The notes under the pieces: model-generated
What the model saw: the letters and a program-made list of their open reading frames with translations, nothing else
What the model was told of the DNA's origin: nothing
The model's database searches: none
Translations under genes and position numbers: made by a program
Shown: piece after piece, positions 27,331-37,088 of the stretch
How the letters are laid out: each line of letters begins with the position of its first letter
How positions within the stretch are numbered: the first letter of the stretch is position 1
Source: Rhizobium sp. BK376
Lineage (GTDB): Bacteria > Pseudomonadota > Alphaproteobacteria > Rhizobiales > Rhizobiaceae
Assembly: GCF_004341625.1 (NCBI RefSeq)
Contig: NZ_SLZG01000001.1
Coordinates: 434,001 to 498,000, forward strand
DNA: 64,000 nucleotides
Direction of reading: 5' to 3'

Positions 27331-28716
27331 ATGGGCACGGTGCTCAAGCTTTACAACACGCTGACACGCGAAAAGGTCGATTTCAAGCCGATCGATGCGG
27401 ACAATGTCCGCCTGTATGTCTGCGGCCCGACCGTCTATGACTTCGCCCATATCGGCAACGCCCGCCCGGTCATCGTCTTCGACGTACTGTTCCGGCTTCT
27501 GCGGCATGTCTATGGCGAAGCCCATGTCACCTATGCCCGCAACATCACCGACGTTGACGACAAGATCAACGCGCGGGCTCTGCGTGATTTTCCGGGCCTG
27601 CCGCTGAACGAGGCCATCCGCGCCGTCACCGAAAAGACGGAGACGCAGTTCCTCGAGGATGCCAAAGCGCTGGGAAGCCTGGAGCCGACGATCCAGCCGC
27701 GTGCGACCGATAACATCGCGCAGATGGTCGAGATCATCGAAAAGCTGATCGCCAAGGGCCATGCCTACCAGGCGGAAGGCGAAGTGCTGTTCGATACGAA
27801 ATCCATGGCGGATTACGGCCAGCTCTCGAAGCGCAATCTCGACGAACAGCAGGCCGGCGCCCGCATCGCCGTCGATGCGCACAAGAAGAGTCCGGGCGAT
27901 TTCGTGCTCTGGAAGCTGTCAGACGAGAACGAGCCGGGCTGGGAAAGCCCCTGGGGTCGCGGCCGTCCGGGCTGGCACATCGAATGCTCCGCCATGAGCG
28001 GTCGCTATCTCGGCGACGTCTTCGACATCCATGGCGGCGGTCTGGACCTGATCTTCCCGCACCATGAGAACGAGATCGCCCAGTCGCGTTGCGCCCACGG
28101 CACGGATGTGATGGCGAATGTCTGGATGCACAACGGCTTCCTGCAGCTCGAAGGCCGCAAGATGTCGAAATCCGAAGGCAATTTCGTTACCATCTATGAG
28201 CTGCTCCATACGGAGAAATTCGGCGGCCGCAAATGGCCGGGCGAAGTGCTGCGGCTGGCGATGCTGATGACGCATTACCGCGAGCCGATCGATTTTTCGG
28301 TAAAGCGGCTGGAAGAAGCCGAACGGCTGCTCGCCAAATGGCCGGCGGCTGAGCCAAGCACGGTTGCTCCCGATGCAACGGTGCTGGCTGCGCTCGCGGA
28401 CGATCTCAACACCGTGGCTGCAGTTCAGGCGATCCATGCCCTGGCGCAGGCTGCAAACGCCGATCCGGCCCAGCTCCCCGCCTTTGCCGCAAGTGCCGCC
28501 CTTCTCGGCGTCCTGCCGGTCAAGGCAGAGGTGGACGAAGCGGTCGCCGAGGCGGTGGATGCGTTGGTCCAGATGCGGCTGGAGATGCTGAAAGCGAAGA
28601 ACTTCGCCGAGGCGGACAAGATCCGCAACGACCTTGCCGCCAAGGGCATCCAGCTGAAGGACGGCAAGGATGCCGCGACCGGTGAGCGGGTGACGACTTG
28701 GGAGTTGAAGCGGTGA
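27331..28716 (+). CDS. cysS: Cysteinyl-tRNA synthetase
   Basis: Class I aminoacyl-tRNA synthetase. ATG 27331 ([18 protein letters not shown]) has GGGAG 6 bases before it, whereas the other in-frame ATG at 27325 would overlap that site. The 461 residues include zinc ligand C31 ([12 protein letters not shown]), HIGN (40-43), the zinc and substrate region GWHIECSAM with [11 protein letters not shown], and KMSKS (277-281). The next gene downstream is the vapBC module. Confidence 0.97.
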   Translation: MGTVLKLYNTLTREKVDFKPIDADNVRLYVCGPTVYDFAHIGNARPVIVFDVLFRLLRHVYGEAHVTYARNITDVDDKINARALRDFPGLPLNEAIRAVTEKTETQFLEDAKALGSLEPTIQPRATDNIAQMVEIIEKLIAKGHAYQAEGEVLFDTKSMADYGQLSKRNLDEQQAGARIAVDAHKKSPGDFVLWKLSDENEPGWESPWGRGRPGWHIECSAMSGRYLGDVFDIHGGGLDLIFPHHENEIAQSRCAHGTDVMANVWMHNGFLQLEGRKMSKSEGNFVTIYELLHTEKFGGRKWPGEVLRLAMLMTHYREPIDFSVKRLEEAERLLAKWPAAEPSTVAPDATVLAALADDLNTVAAVQAIHALAQAANADPAQLPAFAASAALLGVLPVKAEVDEAVAEAVDALVQMRLEMLKAKNFAEADKIRNDLAAKGIQLKDGKDAATGERVTTWELKR

Positions 28717-28718
28717 GG

Positions 28719-28747
28719 TTGTGCGGGCGATAATTTTGGCCTATGCT
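28719..28747 (+). promoter_or_regulatory. Promoter of the vapBC transcription unit
   Basis: TTGTGC (28719-28724) and TATGCT (28742-28747) are 17 bases apart. The -10 box lies inside the inverted repeat 28736-28761, as expected for an autorepressed toxin-antitoxin promoter. It begins within a few bases of the cysS stop. Confidence 0.5.
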
Positions 28748-28761
28748 AAGGCATATGCCAA
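28736..28761. promoter_or_regulatory. Candidate VapB operator (26-bp inverted repeat)
   Basis: TTGGCCTATGC and GCATATGCCAA are inverted repeats with a single mismatch around TAAG. The site ends 12 bases before the vapB ATG and overlaps the predicted -10 box. AbrB-type antitoxins bind such palindromes and repress their own operon (family knowledge). Confidence 0.6.
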
Positions 28762-28773
28762 CGGGAGAGCGTC

Positions 28774-29013
28774 ATGGATACCGAACGACATGTGAAGCTA
28801 TTCAGGAACGGCCGCAACCAGGCCGTTCGCATTCCCGTGGAATTCGAGCTTCCGGGCAATGATGCGATCATGCGCAAGGATGGGGATCGGCTGATTATCG
28901 AGCCGGCCAAGACATCAGGCCTGTTGCAATGGCTTGCCACGATCGAACCGTGGGACGAAGAGTTTCCCGATGTCGACGAGGGACAACTCCCGCTTGAGGA
29001 TGCCGAGTTGTGA
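28774..29013 (+). CDS. vapB: VapB-type antitoxin, AbrB/SpoVT fold
   Basis: The 79-residue product has the swapped-hairpin AbrB domain at its N-terminus (VKLFRNGRNQAVRIP, with the RNGRNQAVRIP motif usual for VapB). An acidic C-terminal segment follows (WDEEFPDVDEGQLP), which would wrap and neutralise VapC. GGGAGAG precedes the ATG. The stop overlaps the vapC start by four bases. Confidence 0.9.
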   Translation: MDTERHVKLFRNGRNQAVRIPVEFELPGNDAIMRKDGDRLIIEPAKTSGLLQWLATIEPWDEEFPDVDEGQLPLEDAEL

Positions 29014-29426
29014 GCGATCGCCGCTATATGCTCGATACGAATATCGTGTCGCACATGATCCGCTATCCGGATGGCCCGGCCGTGAAACAGGCGTCGCTCG
29101 CGGGCGAGGAGAACCTTTGTGTCAGCGCCCTTGTGGCATCAGAATTGCGCTATGGCGCCGCGAAGCGCGGATCTAAGAGACTGACGGCTCTGATCGAGAA
29201 CATTCTGAAAAGATTGGACGTCATTCCTTATGATGATCTGGCGTCACACCGCTACGCCGCGATTCGCAGCGAACTCGCGCGCAGCGGCAATCTCATAGGT
29301 CCTGTTGATCTCTTTATCGCCGCCCATGCTCTCGCCCTCGACTTGACCCTGATCACCGACAACGTGCGCGAATTTTCACGCGTTGGCGGCCTTGCAGTCG
29401 AAAACTGGCTGGCGGAGGAGGCGTAA
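29010..29426 (+). CDS. vapC: VapC-type PIN-domain ribonuclease toxin
   Basis: A 138-residue PIN nuclease. Conserved acidic residues are D9 (YMLDTNIVSHMI), E45 (LVASELRYGA), D99 (GPVDLFIAAHA) and D116 (LITDNVREF), so the active site looks intact. VapC toxins cut tRNA or rRNA when VapB is degraded. The start is GTG 29010 inside the vapB stop (GTGA). The next gene begins 2 bases after its stop codon, with its ribosome-binding site inside vapC. Confidence 0.9.
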   Translation: MSDRRYMLDTNIVSHMIRYPDGPAVKQASLAGEENLCVSALVASELRYGAAKRGSKRLTALIENILKRLDVIPYDDLASHRYAAIRSELARSGNLIGPVDLFIAAHALALDLTLITDNVREFSRVGGLAVENWLAEEA

Positions 29427-29427
29427 C

Positions 29428-29905
29428 ATGACCGACCGACCCCACACCGGCGGCTGCCAATGCGGAGCCATCCGCTTCCGCGTCACGGGCACGCTCACAG
29501 ATTCCTCCGTCTGCCATTGCCGCATGTGCCAAAAGGCGTTCGGCGCCTATTATGCGCCCCTGGTTTCCACCCGCGGCGCGGAACTCACATGGACGCGGGG
29601 GACGCGCAAGACGTTCCGCTCCTCGAATTTCGTCGAGCGCGGCTTCTGCGCCGATTGCGGCACGCCGCTGACCTATGAGGCGCCCGACGGCGTTGCAATC
29701 GCGGCCGGAGCCTTCGACGATCCTTCGGCGCTGCCGCCCGTCGTGCAGTTCGGCACCGAGGGAAAGATCGGCTTTGTTGACCACCTGCACGAGCTGCCGG
29801 GACATGCGACCGAAGAGGATGCCGAAGCGGCTCCCTTTGTGCTTCAGATCGTCTCCTATCAGCATCCCGATCACGATACCGAAACCTGGCCACCGGAGAA
29901 CCATC

Positions 29906-29913
<8 letters not shown>
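29428..29913 (+). CDS. GFA family (CENP-V/glutathione-dependent formaldehyde-activating fold) protein, copy 1
   Basis: A 161-residue zinc protein of the GFA fold. The cysteine clusters are GGCQCGAIRF, CHCRMCQKAFG and FCADCGTPLTY. Some members help form S-hydroxymethylglutathione, but most have no known reaction. ATG 29428 was chosen over the longer frame because GGAGGAG lies 7 bases upstream and the family begins here. It overlaps the second copy by eight bases (29906-29913), so the two are coupled. Confidence 0.88.
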
Positions 29914-31335
<1,422 letters not shown>

Positions 31336-31353
31336 GCACGACACCTGCATGCT

Positions 31354-31386
31354 CGCGGCCCCGTCTCTCTAAGACGTGGGGCCGCG
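31354..31386 (+). promoter_or_regulatory. Strong hairpin in the pip-cimA gap (possible cimA leader structure)
   Basis: CGCGGCCCC pairs perfectly with GGGGCCGCG. An inner GTCT/AGAC pair extends the stem to 13 bp around a 5-base loop, with a 2-base bulge. No T run follows, so it is a poor intrinsic terminator. It ends 36 bases before the cimA start. A 7-codon ORF (31349-31372, MLAAPSL) ends in its apical loop. Confidence 0.45.
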
Positions 31387-31422
31387 ACACATGACGACAA
31401 TCAATGCCCGGGAGGCATCGCG

Positions 31423-33039
31423 GTGACCAAGGAAAGAATCTACCTCTTCGACACGACCCTGCGTGACGGGCAGCAGACGCCCGGCATCGATTTTTCGGTC
31501 GAGGACAAGATTGCGATCGCCACCATGCTGGACGAATTCGGCATCGACTATGTCGAAGGCGGCTATCCGGGCGCGAACCCGACGGACACAAGCTTCTTCA
31601 GCGAGAAGAGGACGCAGAAATCCTCCTTCGTCGCCTTCGGCATGACCAAGCGCGCCGGCGTTTCCGTGTCCAACGATCCGGGGCTTGCAAGCCTGATCCA
31701 GGCCAAGAGCGATGCGATCTGTTTCGTCGCCAAGAGCTGGGACTACCATGTCGAAGTCGCGCTCGGCATTTCCAACCAGGAAAACCTCGACTGCATCGCC
31801 GAGAGCGTCAAGGCGGCGGTCGCGGCCGGCAAGGAGGCGATGGTCGATTGCGAGCATTTCTTCGACGGCTACAAGGCCAACCCCGCCTATGCGCTCGACT
31901 GCGCCAAGACGGCCTATGAAGCCGGTGCGCGCTGGGTCGTGCTCTGCGACACCAATGGCGGCACGCAGCCGCCGGAAGTGCGCGCCATTGTTGAATCCGT
32001 CATCGCCCATGGCATTCCGGGGCGCTGTCTTGGCATCCATGCGCATAACGATACCGGCCAGGCGATCGCCAATTCGCTGGCGGCCGTGGATGCCGGCGTG
32101 CGGCAGGTCCAGGGCACTCTCAACGGCATCGGCGAGCGCTGCGGCAATGCCAATCTTGTCACGCTGATCCCGACGCTGGCGCTGAAGAACAGCTACAACG
32201 AATTCTACGAGACGGCGATCGATGCCGAGCGGCTGCAGGGGCTGACGGGGCTGTCCCATGCCTTTGACGAGTTGCTCAACCGTTCGCCCGATCATCAGGC
32301 GCCCTATGTCGGCGCCTCGGCCTTTGCAACCAAGGCCGGCATCCATGCCTCTGCGCTGCTGAAGGATCCACGCACCTACGAACACGTGCCCCCGGAAACC
32401 GTCGGCAATTTCCGCAAGGTCATGGTGTCGGACCAGGGCGGCAAGGCCAATTTCATCAATGCCCTCAAGCGTCGCGGTATCGACGTCCCGAAGGACGATC
32501 CGAAGCTCGACATGCTGATCTCCATCGTCAAGGAACGCGAGGCCTCTGGTTATGCGTACGAGGGCGCGGATGCGAGCTTCGAGCTTCTGGCGCGCCGCAC
32601 GCTCGGCACGATCCCCGAGTTCTTCGCCATCGACGGCTTCCGCGTCATGGTCGAGCGCCGCTTCGATTCCCATGGGCGGATAAAGGTCGTCTCCGAAGCC
32701 GTGGTAAAGATCGTGATCGACGGGCAGACGCTGATGTCTGTTGCGGAAGCCGAGGGCCCTGTCAACGCGCTCGACCTGGCGCTGCGCAAGGATTTCGGCA
32801 AGTACCAGCACGAAATCGACGATCTTGTTCTCGCCGACTTCAAGGTTCGTATCCTCAACGGCGGCACCGAGGCAATCACCCGCGTCCTGATCGAATCCAT
32901 CGATTCCAGCGGCGTGCGCTGGTGGACGGTCGGCGTTTCGGAAAACATCATAGACGCCTCCTTCCAGGCGCTGATGGATTCCGTCATCTACAAGCTGATG
33001 AAGAACCGGCACATGGCAGGCAGGATCGCGGCGGAATAG
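31423..33039 (+). CDS. cimA: (R)-citramalate synthase
   Basis: Condenses pyruvate and acetyl-CoA to citramalate, opening a threonine-independent route to isoleucine. The 538-residue protein belongs to the LeuA/CimA family: FDTTLRDGQQTPGIDFS, the metal-binding HAHNDTGQAIANS and a C-terminal regulatory domain (AEGPVNALDLALRKDFGKY, GGTEAITRVLIESIDSSG). The CimA-like DTS segment (GGYPGANPTDTSFF) favours citramalate over isopropylmalate synthase. The start is GTG 31423, after GGGAGGCATCGC. Confidence 0.92.
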   Translation: MTKERIYLFDTTLRDGQQTPGIDFSVEDKIAIATMLDEFGIDYVEGGYPGANPTDTSFFSEKRTQKSSFVAFGMTKRAGVSVSNDPGLASLIQAKSDAICFVAKSWDYHVEVALGISNQENLDCIAESVKAAVAAGKEAMVDCEHFFDGYKANPAYALDCAKTAYEAGARWVVLCDTNGGTQPPEVRAIVESVIAHGIPGRCLGIHAHNDTGQAIANSLAAVDAGVRQVQGTLNGIGERCGNANLVTLIPTLALKNSYNEFYETAIDAERLQGLTGLSHAFDELLNRSPDHQAPYVGASAFATKAGIHASALLKDPRTYEHVPPETVGNFRKVMVSDQGGKANFINALKRRGIDVPKDDPKLDMLISIVKEREASGYAYEGADASFELLARRTLGTIPEFFAIDGFRVMVERRFDSHGRIKVVSEAVVKIVIDGQTLMSVAEAEGPVNALDLALRKDFGKYQHEIDDLVLADFKVRILNGGTEAITRVLIESIDSSGVRWWTVGVSENIIDASFQALMDSVIYKLMKNRHMAGRIAAE

Positions 33040-33148
33040 ACACGTCCGCCGCATCAACGGCCTTGAAGGCATCGTCAAGGAAATGAATTGGTCCATTAGC
33101 AGTAATTGAGATACACCCGGCCGCAAAAGATCGGGATGGAACACCTCA

Positions 33149-34060
33149 ATGACGAGCGATATCTCCACGCCGGCCGCCAGGAGCGACGACGGGACACGCG
33201 GCTTTCTCTATGTGCTGACGGCCTACCTGCTTTGGGGCGTGCTGCCCTTCTACATGAAGGCGCTGGGGCACATTCCGGCCATGGAGGTCATTGCGCACCG
33301 GATCGTCTGGTCCGTGCCCGTGGCGGGCGCCGTTCTCCTCTCGCTCGGGCGATTGGGTGACCTGAAGGTCGCATTGCGCACGCCGCGCACCCTTGCGATG
33401 GCGTCGATGACGGCCATCCTCGTCACCATCAACTGGGGCACCTATGTCTGGGCAATCGGCAACGGCCATTCGCTGGATGCGGCCCTCGGCTATTTCATCA
33501 ATCCGCTCTTCAGCATCGCACTCGGCGCCATTCTGCTGAAGGAGAAGCTCGGAAAGGCGCAAATCGCCGCGATCGTGCTTGCCGCTGTTGCGGTCGTGAT
33601 CCTTGCGGTCGATGCCGGCAGCCTTCCCTGGGTTGCCGTTGCGCTGACACTGTCTTGGGGATTCTACGGCTTCTTTCGCAAGACGCTTCCCATCGGGCCG
33701 AACCAGGGCTTTCTGCTCGAGGTCCTGCTGCTCAGCCTGCCGGCGCTTGCCTATATCGTCTATCTCGAAGCACAGGGCGAAGGGCATCTCTTTCGGACCG
33801 GCACCTACGACACGTCGCTGCTCGTCGGCTGCGGGCTGGTCACCGCCCTGCCCCTGATGATCTTTGCCAATGGCGCCAAGCTGCTGCGGCTCTCGACGAT
33901 CGGCATCATGCAATACATCGTGCCGACCATGATCTTCCTGATCGCCGTCTTCGTTTTCCAGGAGCCGCTCGGCACAGCGCGGACGATCGCCTTTCCGCTC
34001 ATCTGGGCGGGGCTCGTCCTCTACAGCTGGTCGATCCTGCGTCAGAGCCGCAAGCGCTGA
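33149..34060 (+). CDS. rarD: RarD-type EamA transporter
   Basis: A 303-residue inner-membrane protein with ten predicted helices. The early LTAYLLWGVLPFYMKALGHI and MEVIAHRIVWSVPV blocks are typical of RarD (chloramphenicol-sensitivity protein), and GIMQYIVPTMIFLIAVFVF is the second EamA repeat. RarD substrates are uncertain. It is transcribed on its own and converges on the LOG gene. Confidence 0.9.
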   Translation: MTSDISTPAARSDDGTRGFLYVLTAYLLWGVLPFYMKALGHIPAMEVIAHRIVWSVPVAGAVLLSLGRLGDLKVALRTPRTLAMASMTAILVTINWGTYVWAIGNGHSLDAALGYFINPLFSIALGAILLKEKLGKAQIAAIVLAAVAVVILAVDAGSLPWVAVALTLSWGFYGFFRKTLPIGPNQGFLLEVLLLSLPALAYIVYLEAQGEGHLFRTGTYDTSLLVGCGLVTALPLMIFANGAKLLRLSTIGIMQYIVPTMIFLIAVFVFQEPLGTARTIAFPLIWAGLVLYSWSILRQSRKR

Positions 34061-34090
34061 CGCGGACCAGACAGCGTTAACGAAACCTTT

Positions 34091-34714
34091 TCAGAGCTTG
34101 GCGAGAACGTCTGCCGCGCCGCTGCGGCTGCCGCGGATCTCGTCCGCCTGCTTGCGAATCGCCGGGATGATTTCGGGGACGGTATCGATGACCAGCGGCT
34201 GGACGCGATGGGCGGTATGGATGAAGCCCGACTCGTTCATATGCCGAATCAGCTCCATCATCGGATCCCAGAAACCGTTCACATTGGCAAAGACCATCGG
34301 CTTCTCGTGCTGGCCGAGCTGTGCCCATGTCATGATCTCGACGATCTCTTCCAGCGTGCCGATGCCGCCCGGCAGGGCCACGAAGGCATCCGAGCGCTCG
34401 AACATGGTGTGTTTGCGCGTATGCATGTCAGGGGTTATGATGAGCTCGTCCAATTGACCCAGCGAATGGCGAGTCGCTTCCATGTCGACGAGGAATTCCG
34501 GGATGATCCCGGTCACCTGACCGCCATTGGAAAGAACGCCGCTTGCGACCGCACCCATGATTCCTTTGGTGCCGCCGCCATAGACCAGCCGCAGTCCGCT
34601 TTCGGCGATAGCTTTGCCCAGTTCACGGCCTGCAGCGATATGGGAAGGATCGCGTCCCGGCTGAGAGCCGCAGTAGACGCAGATGGATCGAATTGGCACA
34701 GATTCTTTTGTCAT
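34091..34714 (-). CDS. LOG family protein (cytokinin riboside 5'-monophosphate phosphoribohydrolase-like)
   Basis: A 207-residue Rossmann-fold protein with the two LOG signatures GGGTKGIMGAVASG and LPGGIGTLEEI, preceded by ICVYCGSQPGRDPSH. LOG enzymes release adenine-type bases from nucleoside 5'-monophosphates; in plants and some microbes this yields free cytokinin, otherwise the role may be purine salvage. ATG 34714 is chosen for family length; a TTG four codons earlier is in frame, and neither has a strong ribosome-binding site. Confidence 0.88.
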   Translation of the reverse strand: MTKESVPIRSICVYCGSQPGRDPSHIAAGRELGKAIAESGLRLVYGGGTKGIMGAVASGVLSNGGQVTGIIPEFLVDMEATRHSLGQLDELIITPDMHTRKHTMFERSDAFVALPGGIGTLEEIVEIMTWAQLGQHEKPMVFANVNGFWDPMMELIRHMNESGFIHTAHRVQPLVIDTVPEIIPAIRKQADEIRGSRSGAADVLAKL

Positions 34715-34871
34715 GTGACCAAACAACTATGCTGCAAGTGCTCCGTCAAGAAAATTAAAGGAAAACTTGCGTGCAAGCATTCGGAAATAGCTGAGAAAGC
34801 TTGTAAAAAACGCGGAAATCGTTAGCAATTTCAGAAGTTGCTGCGGCGATGCCGCCTGGAGAGGAATGATG

Positions 34872-36908
34872 ATGAAAAACCGCGCCGGCTTGCTGGCATT
34901 GTTGGTCCTGGTGATAGCGAGCGTGATCATGATCTTTTTCGTCATGCCGAGGCTCGGCATCGACAAAAAGCCGGTCGGCGATGCCATCAACCAGGCAGGC
35001 GACGCGGTGAAGAACATCATTGCCGACACCCAGAAGGCAGGCGATGCGGCAAAGGACACTGCGAAGGCCGTTCAGAACGACGCGACCAATGCTGCAGATG
35101 CGACTGATACCGCGACCAAGCTGGGCGGACTGACCACGACTGCGGCGAAATCCCTGGCGGACCTGAAAACGCTGTTCAGCGCCGGCAATAGCCCGGCAGC
35201 CGAGGCTCTGGCCACCGCCAAGACGAATACCGTCTCGGCGCTGCAGGCGATCGTCGACTTCGCGCTGCCGCAAGGCTCCAATGCCGCGACCACCGCGCTC
35301 GTCACCCAGGCGCATAGTGGTGCCGGGAGGGCGCTCGGGATCATCAAGGCTCTTCCGGACAATGTCGCCGACGCGCTCGCGGCAATCACCAAGGCAGAGG
35401 CCGACCTCTTCGGCAAGCCGGAGCCGCAGGCACAGGCCAATGCCGGCCCGCGCAAGCCCTCTTTCGACGTCCTGCGCGTCGAGCCTGATGGTTCGACCGT
35501 CGTTGCCGGGTCTGCCGAACCCAATTCCAAGCTGCAGATCATGGACGGCGACAAGGTCATCACCACGACCGATGTCGGTCCGAGCGGCGATTTCGCCGCC
35601 GTGCTCGACAATCCGCTGCCGCCCGGCGACCACGAGCTGGTGCTGAAGGCGATCGGCAAGGACGGCAATGCGCTGACATCAGAGGAAGTTGCCACCGTTT
35701 CCGTGCCCAAGGACGGCAGCACGCAATTGCTTGCGATGGTCTCCAAGCCGGGTACGGCAAGCCGCATCATCACGGCACCGACCGCCAAGCAGCAGCGGGT
35801 CGCATCGGACGCACAGCCGGCCAATAACGGCAACGGCAATGCCGGCAGCGACAAGGCAGATACCACGATGGCATCGGCATCGCCGACGACCAATCCGCCG
35901 CCGACCGCAACCGCTCCGGACAATGGCGTGACGACGGATACTCCCGACGTCATGGTCAATGCGGTCGAGATCGAGAACGACAAGATATTCGTGGCCGGCA
36001 GCACACGGCCCCGCGCCAAGGTCCGCGCCTATGCCGACGACAAGCTCATCGGCGAGGCAGCAGCGGGGGTGGACGGCCATTTCGTCATCGACGGGACGAT
36101 GCCGCTCGCCGTTGGCGATCACAAGATCCGCGTCGATATCGTCGACGCAGCCGGCAAGGTCCTGGCGCGCACCGCGGTCAACTTCAACCGGCCTGCGGGC
36201 AACCAGGTGACCGTGGCCGCGCAGACGCCGCCGGCAGTAGGCAATCAGCAAACCGCAGATGCTTCGATGGTGCCGCTGGATGAAGGCGAGCTGGGCAAGC
36301 TGAAGAACGATACCAACAAGGCCTTCGGCCTGCTGAAGAAGCTTTATGCCGATGGCAAGACGCCCGGACAGGAGGAGCTTGCCGCGGCTCGTTCGGGCAC
36401 CGAGATTGCCCTGAAGTCGCTTGCAGACTTCCGGCCGGCGATCGACGCCAGCGTTGCGCTCAGAGACGCATCCGCGATGGTTTCGAGCAGCGCCGCCAAG
36501 GCACTTGCCTATCTGCACGCGCTGCCGGGCGATCCGAAGTCGGTGGGCAATGCGCTGGCTCGGCTCGACCAGATGATCGCCGAGATCACCAAGCCGGTTG
36601 CCGATGTGCCCGCCCAGGCGTCGGTACAAACGGCATCGAACGATCCGGACGGAACCAAGACCTATCAGCAGGCGCCGCTCTCTCAGAGCAACAGCGCCGT
36701 CATTATCCGGCGCGGCGATACGCTCTGGCAGATCTCCCGCCGCACCTACGGGCTCGGCGTCCGCTACACGACGATCTATCTCGCCAACGAAGACAAGATC
36801 AACAACCCGGACCGCATTCTACCTGGCCAGGTCTTCGGCGTGCCGAAGGACGCGCTGCCGAACTCGGAAGAGCTGCATCGCAAGCGTATGTCCGGGCAGC
36901 ATCTGTAA
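34872..36908 (+). CDS. LysM-domain envelope protein with duplicated helical and Ig-like segments
   Basis: About 678 residues. An N-terminal membrane anchor (5-29) leads into an Ala/Asp-rich stalk. Next come helical segment A (~86-185), Ig-like segment 1 (~200-282), a Pro/Thr/Asn linker, Ig-like segment 2 (~368-440), helical segment B (~474-578) and a C-terminal LysM (~612-662, RRGDTLWQISRRTYG). LysM binds peptidoglycan, so the protein probably spans from membrane to cell wall. ATG 34872 lies 7 bases after GGAGAGG; ATGs at 34866 and 34869 are alternatives. Its function is not known. Confidence 0.82.
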   Translation: MKNRAGLLALLVLVIASVIMIFFVMPRLGIDKKPVGDAINQAGDAVKNIIADTQKAGDAAKDTAKAVQNDATNAADATDTATKLGGLTTTAAKSLADLKTLFSAGNSPAAEALATAKTNTVSALQAIVDFALPQGSNAATTALVTQAHSGAGRALGIIKALPDNVADALAAITKAEADLFGKPEPQAQANAGPRKPSFDVLRVEPDGSTVVAGSAEPNSKLQIMDGDKVITTTDVGPSGDFAAVLDNPLPPGDHELVLKAIGKDGNALTSEEVATVSVPKDGSTQLLAMVSKPGTASRIITAPTAKQQRVASDAQPANNGNGNAGSDKADTTMASASPTTNPPPTATAPDNGVTTDTPDVMVNAVEIENDKIFVAGSTRPRAKVRAYADDKLIGEAAAGVDGHFVIDGTMPLAVGDHKIRVDIVDAAGKVLARTAVNFNRPAGNQVTVAAQTPPAVGNQQTADASMVPLDEGELGKLKNDTNKAFGLLKKLYADGKTPGQEELAAARSGTEIALKSLADFRPAIDASVALRDASAMVSSSAAKALAYLHALPGDPKSVGNALARLDQMIAEITKPVADVPAQASVQTASNDPDGTKTYQQAPLSQSNSAVIIRRGDTLWQISRRTYGLGVRYTTIYLANEDKINNPDRILPGQVFGVPKDALPNSEELHRKRMSGQHL

Positions 36909-36924
36909 GCCGGATTTTTCCGAT

Positions 36925-36960
36925 CAGGCCGGTGTTTAGACACCGGCCTGTCATTTCCTT
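36925..36960 (+). terminator. Rho-independent terminator after the LysM gene
   Basis: CAGGCCGGTGT and ACACCGGCCTG make an 11-bp perfect stem with a TTAG loop, followed by TCATTTCCTT. It starts 16 bases after the stop. The following 130 bases lead to the ABC transporter gene. Confidence 0.85.
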
Positions 36961-37088
36961 ACCTATAAAAATGATATAAGCGTGCCGCCGACCTCCCGGC
37001 CCGCCGAATTCCCGACGCGGCCCTCAGGTGCGCCGCGCGATGAGCAAGCTGCCATCCGGCGCCTTAGACATCGTGCCGGAGACCCCTG

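Noticed and set aside
31369..33168. A 599-codon minus-strand open frame opposite cimA
   Set aside because: It is antisense to a well-identified gene, is Asp/Arg/Gly-rich and resembles no family. Long antisense frames are common in GC-rich DNA with strong third-position bias.
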